Assembly: GCA_037349315.1 (NCBI GenBank)
Contig: JBAIAC010000010.1
Location: 32,032,001-32,096,000, forward strand
Origin: Chelydra serpentina
Lineage: Eukaryota > Chordata > Testudines > Chelydridae
DNA length: 64,000 nucleotides
Direction: 5' to 3'
Every line of letters begins with the position of its first letter. Position 1 is the first letter of the stretch. The position numbers were made by a program, and so were the translations under genes. This document shows, in pieces, positions 56,771-64,000 of this stretch. The notes beneath the pieces are model-generated. The model did no database searches. It was not told the origin of the DNA and was given only the letters and a program-made list of their open reading frames with translations.

Positions 56771-56961
56771 CCAGTCGTAGGTAGAACTATGGAGTCTACC
56801 ATAAAGGACAAAATGATAGATGGGCTTATAAATAAAGTAAACAAAGATACATAATATTACAAAAATATGTCAGGACAACTTTTTCTTAAAGAGGAACAGA
56901 GTAAAACTATTAGTCTACATTAATGTCTCTGTAAAGCTTTTGCCAAGCATTTCTTTCTAGG

Positions 56962-57165
56962 GCTTTGTCTAGACTAGAATCTAAGGGGTGGGGCTAGTAC
57001 ATTTTAAAAGTCTAACACAGGCAAGGAACACTGCCTTTAACATATGGTAGCTGGTTGTGGTACACCAGAAAATGGAGCTTAGGCTTTGACTCAGCCAGGT
57101 TAGCATGTGTTACCGTTAACGTGTGCTAACATCACACCTTTAATTCCTTGTCTAGGCTCAAAGAG
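56962..57165. mobile_element. MITE remnant
   Basis: GGGCTTTGTCTAGACTAGA stands at the left. At the right, TTCCTTGTCTAGGCTC lies in the same direction, so the right inverted repeat is lost or rearranged. An internal GTTACCGTTAACGTGTGCTA block is typical of a turtle MITE family. Confidence 0.4.
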
Positions 57166-57239
57166 GCCGATTTCTGTGTGGAATGTAGATATATAAATTA
57201 GAAAGCAAAATGGTTAAATAGGCATAAGCAAAAAGTTAG

Positions 57240-57400
57240 TGATATGACAATTGCAGTGCACAGAAGTCACCAGTGGGGTACCTCAGGAATCAGTGCTGGG
57301 TCTCTTGCATTTTGGGTGGTTTATTAATTGCCTAGAATAGGGCTGTGCCTGTAGATGGGCAAAATTTTGTGATGACTCCTAAATCATTAATACATTATGT
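57240..57400 (+). pseudogene. Short LINE reverse transcriptase scrap (CR1-type)
   Basis: A GVPQESVLG-like motif, readable from GGGGTACCTCAGGAATCAGT, is followed by a block like FINCLE. This matches the 'SGVPQGSVLGP...FINDLE' block of CR1. Only a few dozen codons remain. Confidence 0.55.
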
Positions 57401-57419
57401 GACTCATGGTATGTCTTCA

Positions 57420-58410
57420 CTTGTGCATTATCTTGTCTTATCTACACTCAGGTAAGAATGGCCACACTTAAATAACACTCCAGCTGCTGTGTTCACACTG
57501 GCGCTTCACTCACTCATGTGTAGCACTAAAAAGACTTCTGGGGGGAACATCCCATGATTTTTTTCATTGTAGTAAACTTTAAACTGAGCCACTTTATGAA
57601 TTATTGGGCACATGGGGGGAATTGTGGAAAGGTATTGGAGAACTAGCAGCACTCAAGTGGTGATAGCTTTGTGTCCACACTAGAGAGTAGTCATGTTACA
57701 AGGGGACAAATTGTGTTTATTCGAGCTTTAGCCTATACTTCCTAACAGGACAGCCAACTTGTGTTAAAAGCATGATGGCACTGGAGCTAACAGCTTTTGT
57801 GTGTGGAAGGGACTTGGTTTAGGAGGAGCAACCCTTGAGTTATAACTTGAGTTAACCTTTTTGTGGATTCGATTGGTTGCATGCTCAAAAATTGGCATTA
57901 AAATTGGAGATTGGATCTTAAAATCTGGTGCTAAGTGATCACAAAGGTTGTTGGTGTGCTGAGACCACAGTCTATCATGCTGACCAATACTGTCTCGTTT
58001 GTCTCTGTCAGAGGGCAGCCCCTTCCTGGAGCGCCCTCCTGATCAGGCCAGTTCTGGGTGAAGCCAGGACAAAGATGGAAGGCTCTTCCTGTCCTAACCC
58101 AAGTACCTTGGCCTGGTCAGGGGCCTAACCTTGACAACACTGGCCTTGGCTCTCTATGAAGGACTAGTGTTTGTATTATGGACTTTAACACCCAGATGGC
58201 TATTTTTGAGTTGAGTTTTAATTTGTTTCCTGTTACCTACGGGGCTGGATTGAGAGCTGAGCTGGCCGGAGAGCTAGGCCATGGAAGCAGCAGACCATTG
58301 TAGAATCAGGACACAAAGCAGGACACTACAGAGGAAGAACCCCTGCAGTGCAGAGGAGGGTGCTGTAGTCATAAGTGCACAGGATAAGAGTCTGTCTACA
58401 TCCATCTGTT
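57420..58410. other. Mostly unclassified; possible LTR-like block
   Basis: 57990-58380 is more GC-rich (GGAGCGCCCTCCTGATCAGG, GAGCTGGCCGGAGAGCTAGG). It loosely resembles turtle LTR sequence, but I see no TG...CA boundaries or duplications. Confidence 0.3.
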
Positions 58411-58424
58411 GTCTCTTATTTTAT

Positions 58425-58540
58425 ACTTAGATTGCAAGCTTCTTGGGGCGGGGCCTGCCTTTTTGTTTTGTGTTCATACAGCACCTAGAGAGCTGGCAGA
58501 TCACATGGTACTGGCTCCTGCTCGTTGTTACCATCTGAGA
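58425..58540 (-). repeat. CTAGGAGCCCC-family repeat, reverse orientation
   Basis: TTAGATTGCAAGCTTCTTGG, GGGGCCTGCC and TTCATACAGCACCTAG match the complement of the family seen at 3.3 kb. Confidence 0.6.
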
Positions 58541-58544
58541 GAAA

Positions 58545-61110
58545 CAACAGTTGAGAGGAGGAGATAAATAAGTAGCAAAAGTAGATAGTGTGATTCACTT
58601 TTTTCAAGAAGAACAACACCATTAACACATTAAAAGACAGCTAAGAATACATATTTTCCTAATATTATTTTACCTTGTAAAAAAATTGCTATAGTTGCCA
58701 CAGAGAAGTTACATGTTTACAAGTGGTCTAAGCAATTGTGAATAGTAGCAGAGGTATCCACTTAACAGTCTCTCTGCTAATGTGTGGTCCACACTATGCA
58801 AAATCTTGAAATTTAGCCTATTAACTCTAGTATCATTTATTTGAGTGCATTTCCTCCCATTCTAAAAAATAAGCTAGTCATAAGCGTTACCATACTTTAT
58901 ATCAGACAGTTTCCCTGTGAAAGTTAGTATATAAAAATAACTTATAAATGGCTACCCACTGGGCATTAAAGTAATCTAATGAAGTTAAAGCAGCTGTTTT
59001 AAAACATATTCAAACAAAATCTAATCAATGAGATTTGGCTCTCTGAATTTCATGTTGTATTAATAGGTATTTAAAATGTAGCTGATATTAAATGAATTCT
59101 TCAAATCAAGTGAAAAGTCTAGCTATTTGAACACCTCATTATACTACACTGAAGATCTTTTTCATCCGTGATATCCTATTAAGGGTTGTAATGATAACCA
59201 AAATTGTATTCACTGGTATAATAAAAAGGACATGCACCATACTATGATCCTGATCCTGCAGATCTTACACAGGCATAACTCCTGCTTATCTCAACAGGAG
59301 TTTTGTCAAATAAGGACTACAGAATCAGGCCTTTATTTGTAAGCCTACAATATGACTTCCAATAGAAATGTAATTTTCTGCGGCACCTTAAAAAAACCCA
59401 AAGCTTCAATCATGATTAAACACTTATGCATGGATATTACTCCCCGTTCCCATTCACCGATCTTGGAAGCAGGATGGGTGCATTAGCTTCAGGCTACTTA
59501 GCCTTAAATTGGACACCATCCACTTCAAAACCACATTTCTCTATACCTACAAAATGTTATATCTATCCCAGTAAAAAATAATATCTAAGATTACTAAAAC
59601 TGAAAGGAGTTAGCCTGGGTTTTTGTGTTTTGTTTTGTTTTTTACTATTTCTTTTCAGTACTTTTACTTTGCCCATTTGACCACCATGTGTAAGGAGTTT
59701 CACTCTACAGTCAGGCAGTTTATATGATCAGGGTCTTAGTTTCTCCCTGGCTAAAAAGACCCTTATAAACAGTAGCAGGGGAATAGAAAACCTTAATTTT
59801 TAAAGGATTTTGTTTTAATTTAGGACCTATTATTTAAAGGGCACACTACCAGAAATCTAATTTATTTATTTTTAATTCGTAGGTTTTAAAAAATCGATCT
59901 GACAGGGTCCCTTTAAAATATTCAAAATAAAAGAGCATTCATTCAGGTAGGGTTAAACATATTTTATAATAAAGTATACATGATAGATATGGGCATGGCT
60001 ATTCCAAATTCAACCATAAAAAATATTCTGCAAATACTAATGTGGAATGAACAGTGTAGTAGAAAGGCCCCCAACCTTAGGAAGGAGAGCATAGAAAATG
60101 CATGCTTTCAATGTACAGACATGATCCAGCTCTAACTAAAGTCAATGAGTATTTTGCTATTAAATGTAGTGGAAATAGATGAATGCCTTTTGAGAAGAAC
60201 TGGTTCAATACAATGTATTTTAGCTAATAATTTCTGATACCCACATAACTAATCTTTGTCCTAGGTAGTGGCTATCAGCTATTAATATTTATATACTACA
60301 AGAAAATGTATTGCCCCAAACTTTTCTCTTAACATCTTCCTTCTGATTATTCCTTCTGAAGCAGTCATCTCATTATACCTAGTGAGCCAAATTAATTGCT
60401 GGTGTAATTCAACTAAAGTCAGTGGTTGCACCACATAAGAGTTTACCCAAGATGATCACTATTAGATATATATTATCAATATATATGGCTAAAATGAAAC
60501 AGTTAATTTCAATCAACAGTGAAGTATAGAAACACCTATGAAGAGTAAAATAAAACTGAACAAAAGATTCGAAGAAAACAATTACTAACAAATAAATGTG
60601 TTTTATGCTAAATCACTTCTGGAGTAAAAACAAAAAAATCTATCTACAATAATTGCAAAATGAGCAGTATCATTTTAATATAGAACCATTAGCCAAATGG
60701 ATCCTAAATGTGACAAAAATCAATATTCATGTTTTGTTGAGTTTAGTTTTATATTCTCTTCATATCACATTCAGCTTTTTCCTCTCTGAAATGTACTAGA
60801 ATCCTTATTGATGTATACTGAGCACAAATAGTGCCACAAAGGTGAGAATTCTAGTAACTGTCACTTTGCTGCTGGCCCCTCAGAACTACATGAATATGAC
60901 ACAGTCCATCTCTATTCTCCCAGTTGGTCCCGGAATAAAACAAATGTATAAAAGAGCGAATGGCAGATGTGTACTTTAACCATGAACCTGGTTGCCTTTT
61001 TAGCTGCTGCTTCTCTTTCATACTTTTTCTCTTCTCTCTTTCACACACTAAAAAGACAGGCCAAGGGGTACCATTTGGTTGTTCTCATGCCAAGATGAGG
61101 AAAATAAACA
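58545..61110. other. Unique AT-rich sequence with a foldback
   Basis: 59240-59340 has GATCCTGATCCTGCAG against CTACAGAATCAGGCC with an inner AACTCCTG/CAGGAGTT pair. Otherwise no recognised element, gene or RNA. Confidence 0.45.
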
Positions 61111-61200
61111 AACCCTCCCCCACAAAAAATAAATAAATAAATAAACTAACTCCTGGTGTGGGGGGTTATTTAACCTTCTGAGTTGCGTTATGATCTGATT

Positions 61201-61400
61201 AGGAGGAGGGATAGCTCAGTGGTTTGAGTATTAGCCTGCTAAACCTAGGGTTGTGAGCTCAATCCTTGAGGGGGCCATTTAGGGATCTGGAGCAAAAATC
61301 TGTCAGGGGACAGTACTTGGTCTTGCTATTGAAGGCAGGGGACTGGACTTGATGACCTTTCAAGGTCCTTCCAGTTCTATAGATAGGCATATCTCCATAT
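61201..61400 (+). repeat. tRNA-derived SINE
   Basis: A tRNA-like head has an A box, TAGCTCAGTGG (61212-61222), and a B box, GAGCTCAATCC (61255-61265), with the spacing of a pol III internal promoter. The body continues GAGGGGGCCATTTAGGG, and the tail ATGACCTTTCAAGGTCC, TTCCAGTTCTATAG resembles a CR1 3' end. That tail is how such SINEs recruit the LINE reverse transcriptase. I recognise it as the turtle tRNA/CR1 SINE. It is not a functional tRNA gene: the acceptor stem does not close. Confidence 0.88.
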
Positions 61401-61404
61401 ATTA

Positions 61405-61640
61405 AATCTAGTGGACTAAGCACTTGACTAGGAGCCCGGAACGCCTACGTTCTAATAATAGCTTTTACCAATGAGTTTTTCCATGGACTCAATCAATTCA
61501 TTAACCCTCTCTGCCTCAGTTTATCTGTAAAAAATAATACAATAATTCTTGTTTGCCTCCCTCACAGAGCTGTCATGAAAATTAATTAGGTCCCAGTTCT
61601 GTCCATAGGTGTGTGTGGACACCATTTCCATTGCCTTCAA
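61405..61640 (+). repeat. MIR-like SINE
   Basis: GGACTAAGCACTTGACTAGG, TTAACCCTCTCTGCCTCAG and CAGAGCTGTCATGAAAATTA appear in MIR order, directly downstream of the tRNA SINE. Confidence 0.65.
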
Positions 61641-61649
61641 TAGGAATTG

Positions 61650-62500
61650 TGCCTATTTATCTGAAAGTAGAATTAGACCATTGAGTGTTGGACTTTGCAC
61701 TGCTCTTTGAAGATGTGATAGGCTGAGTATTATTATAAATGTATTAAGGGAGATGCGACATATGCAAAAAAATAAATGTTGAACAGGAAGCTGTATTACT
61801 CAGTCATACCCTTTAAATACTGTACAAAGGAGAGGAAAAGGCAAGCAGTAAATGGAGAATGGAGTTATCCTTTGAATTAGTACAAATATATGTCTCAGAA
61901 TAGAAGGTGGAACAAGAAGATGGTTGCTGTCGAAGGAAAGTATGTTAAGTGCCTAAGACACTGAGTAAATTGTTCAAGAACATTTCATGCTTACTTAATG
62001 AATGATTACTCTATAATGTTGCCAAGGTCAGGAAAACCTTGGGTTATCTGTCATGTGAATGCCAGTTCCATGAGTTAAAGTGACCACAAATGCAGTAACT
62101 TAACTGATGTTTTCCAAAGATGTGTGTGCCTCTATTATTTATGTATTTAGGCTTAGTAAAAATGTGCCTATCCCATATGCTGCTGTGAAGGTACAATCTT
62201 TAAAAACTATATATTAATAAACAGGGCCAAGGTCCAAAACAGGAGATTCTCCCACTCTCCCCCCTGCCCAAATATTAAATGTCTTGGGAACACCTATCTC
62301 ATCCTCTTATCTTACTCCCCGGAGAAAAGACCCAGCAGGACAGACACCATAACTTGAAGGCCCACAAATTAAGGCTCTGGGAAATAAATGAAGGAAGTAT
62401 GTTCCATAGTATAAAAGATCCCCTCACTAAATTTGCCTTGACTACAACCCCTCAAAACAAAATCAGGATCTGAAGAAATATTAAAATAACACCTGAAGCA
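61650..62500. other. Unique sequence
   Basis: No recognised repeat, exon or RNA gene. Confidence 0.45.
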
Positions 62501-62509
62501 GTGCTCTGT

Positions 62510-62600
62510 GTAGCTTGAAAGCGTGTCTCTCTCATCAACAGAAGTTGGTCCAATAAAAGATATTACCACACCTCCCTTGTCTCTCTACTAAAATCAGGAG
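62510..62600 (-). repeat. GTTGGTCCCAGGAT-family repeat, reverse orientation
   Basis: AGCTTGAAAGCGTGTCTCTC, ACAGAAGTTGGTCCAATAAA and AGATATTACCACACC match the complement of the repeat at 8103-8232. Confidence 0.65.
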
Positions 62601-62609
62601 GTTGTTAGC

Positions 62610-63200
62610 TCAAGCTCAAGCTTAAATATCTCCAGTGCCGTATTATCACCTGTGGAGAAAGGCAGTCCCTGAGTTAACTAGGACCAAATACATTTAAGGC
62701 TTTAGGGCTTAAAACTAACACCTTATATTCCATCCGGAAACATATCAGAAGCCAGCTCAGATCACAGAGCAGAAGTGTAATGTGTTCTGTATGACAAACA
62801 CTACTCAGCAAGAGGGCTGCCACATCTGCACGAGTTGAAGTTTCTGAATGCTCTTATGGTGCAGTCCCATGAAGAGTACTTTGCTGTAATCCAATCATGA
62901 GTTGACAAAAGCATGGGTCACTGAGGTGAGGTCTGAAAGGAAAGGTTGTAAATGGTAAGTGCTTTTAGACACTCCTGCTGGAAATCTAGAAACAGATGAT
63001 TAGTGAATCTGTGTAACACAAGGTGGGCATACTCCCGCAGCTGAGGGAGCGACTATCAACTCTTGCTACTTCTTCCAGTTTATTCCTCCAACCTACCAGC
63101 ATTATCTTGACCTTGTCTGGATTACATTGCAAACCCTGATTCTGGCAAGACACCGGGTAAAACAATCAACCCTCTCCTCGAGAAAAGAATAGAGCCACTC
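62610..63200 (-). pseudogene. L2-like LINE reverse transcriptase C-terminal remnant
   Basis: On the minus strand, in order: NPDKVKIMLVG (about 63090-63125), then VTHAFVNSWLDYSKVLFMGL, a KSIQKLQLVQ block (about 62825-62925), CDLSWLLICFRMEYKVLVL (about 62705-62765), and ALNVFGPS. These match the late reverse transcriptase and thumb region of L2-type LINEs (NPDKTEVLLVG; VTSRLDYCN..LP; LQLVQNAAARL; LHWLPI..RI.FK.L). It is strongly decayed. It belongs to the same type as the fragment at 37.3-38.05 kb and covers the adjacent downstream part of the protein. Confidence 0.75.
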
Positions 63201-63235
63201 AACGACTTCATTTTTCTTTACCAACTCTGCATTCA

Positions 63236-63505
63236 GGGCTGGATTTACATCTTGGGCGCCCCTAGGCACAGGGGCTTGTGCTGCAGGGATGTTTCATTGC
63301 AGTGTAGACTTCTGGCCATGGACTGAGGCCAGAGCTCTGGGAGTCTCCCACCCCGCAGGGTCCTGGAGCCCAGGCTCCAGCCTGAGCCCACAAATCTACA
63401 CAGCAATGAAACAGCCTACTAGCCCGAGCCCTGTGAGTCTGAGTCAGCTGGCATAGACCAGCTATAGGTTTTTCTTTGCTGTGTAGATATACCCCATGAG
63501 GGCAG
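63236..63505. mobile_element. Nested GC-rich MITE pieces
   Basis: A hAT-like start CAGGGCTGGATTTACATC, TTGGGCGCCCCTAGGCAC (63236-63271) is interrupted by a copy of the hairpin MITE seen at 25.5-25.8 kb (about 63272-63500). The hairpin copy has GATGTTTCATTGCAGTGTAG facing TACACAGCAATGAAACA, and ends TGTAGATATACCCC. Both are non-coding. Confidence 0.65.
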
Positions 63506-63509
63506 ATTC

Positions 63510-63835
63510 CTGTGCCTCTCTGGAGCTTCACTGATTTAAGTGAAGTTTCATGTGGGCTCAAGGATCTACCCACTGGGACCTAGGTATACCGTGGTGACAA
63601 TGCCTAAAAGAGCACTATAGGTCAGCAATTAGCTTCCTTAACGAATGATTCATTTTGTTGTTAAAACTTTTTAGTATATACCTATACATCAACATTTGTA
63701 ATTATTTGTATAACTATTAATTATTCTTGTGGGGATATATGATATATACCGTTAACTTTGTCTAATACTGTGCTATTCAGATTTAATCTTGGGAATCATT
63801 CTCTATTATGAACAGTTTTCTTGTAGTAATTTAAG
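63510..63835. other. Unique sequence between MITE pieces
   Basis: Ordinary AT-rich sequence. It may be part of the broken hAT-like element that starts at 63236. Confidence 0.35.
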
Positions 63836-63837
63836 TG

Positions 63838-64000
63838 ATTGTGGCACCATGGCACTGGGCCCACAATCAGAAGGGGTCCTGGCCAGCCTGATCCCCTGGC
63901 TGGCTGAGCTGGCCAGGAAAGCTGCCCCCACCCCTGCTCTGCCCCATCCCCACCTCTTCCCACCCATGCTCTGCCCCAGCCCCGGCCCCCACTCCACCCC
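63838..64000. mobile_element. GC-rich MITE, cut by the window end
   Basis: From TGTGGCACCATGGCACTGGG the sequence turns abruptly GC-rich with C-rich runs (CCCACCCCTGCTCTGCCCC). It looks like the interior of the hAT-like MITE type that starts near 63236, but the window ends before its terminus. Confidence 0.4.

Noticed and set aside
61201..61280. Possible genuine tRNA gene
   Set aside because: Pol III boxes are present, but the acceptor stem does not form, and the sequence continues into a SINE body with a CR1-like tail.
1..64000. CRISPR arrays, operons, bacterial promoters
   Set aside because: No regularly spaced repeats, no dense gene arrangement, and the repeat families are vertebrate.

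Overview
This window is non-coding vertebrate nuclear DNA packed with interspersed repeats. The repeat mix points to a turtle, or at least a reptile close to one: CR1 LINEs, a tRNA-derived SINE with intact A and B boxes, old MIR-like SINEs, many hAT and PIF/Harbinger MITEs, and solo LTRs. The species call is inferred from repeat families recognised by eye, not from a search. I found no convincing intact host gene. Every protein-like stretch I recognise is a broken transposable-element gene: Harbinger transposase and Myb-like protein, CR1 and L2-like reverse transcriptase, a Ty3/Gypsy-type integrase fragment and a DIRS-like RNase H. One small minus-strand ORF near 35.4-35.6 kb has a polyadenylation signal behind it and is the only candidate host exon.

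Layout. 1-5 kb is mostly unique sequence, with a MIR-like SINE split by a 270-bp MITE (2.8 kb). 5.2-7.7 kb holds a hairpin-rich MITE and an internally deleted Harbinger copy (5952-7709). 8.1-10.3 kb holds a CR1 LINE interrupted by a hAT-type MITE that is itself interrupted by a second CR1 piece, followed by a Gypsy integrase fossil. 10.3-22.5 kb is largely unique sequence with scattered MIR, CR1 and short palindromic elements. 22.5-23.7 kb is an LTR in minus orientation. 24.8-25.9 kb has a GC-rich 549-bp hAT MITE with an exact 8-bp target duplication, then one foldback element nested in another. 30.0-33.5 kb holds an 809-bp TIR element, a solo LTR with a 5-bp target duplication, and an unclassified 1.4-kb element interrupted by a 124-bp MITE. 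35.3-36.3 kb holds the candidate terminal exon and two more MITEs.

37.3-42.6 kb is the most structured part. An antisense L2-like LINE fragment is followed by a 4.5-kb, almost full-length PIF/Harbinger element. Its Myb/SANT-like gene (plus strand) and transposase gene (minus strand) converge, and a 426-bp hAT MITE with a perfect 8-bp duplication has landed inside it. 44.5-46.8 kb is a CR1 in minus orientation interrupted by a hAT MITE, then a DIRS-like fossil. The rest is unique sequence with MIR fragments, a 35-nt G run, a tRNA-type SINE (61.2 kb), another antisense L2-like fragment (62.6-63.2 kb) and a GC-rich MITE cluster at the right edge.

These pieces do not form a pathway. Functionally they are autonomous transposon families (Harbinger, CR1, L2, DIRS, Gypsy), now inactive here, and the short elements that borrowed their machinery. 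The informative signal is the order of nesting, which gives relative insertion ages: MIR and L2 oldest, then CR1 and Harbinger, then the hAT and Harbinger MITEs.
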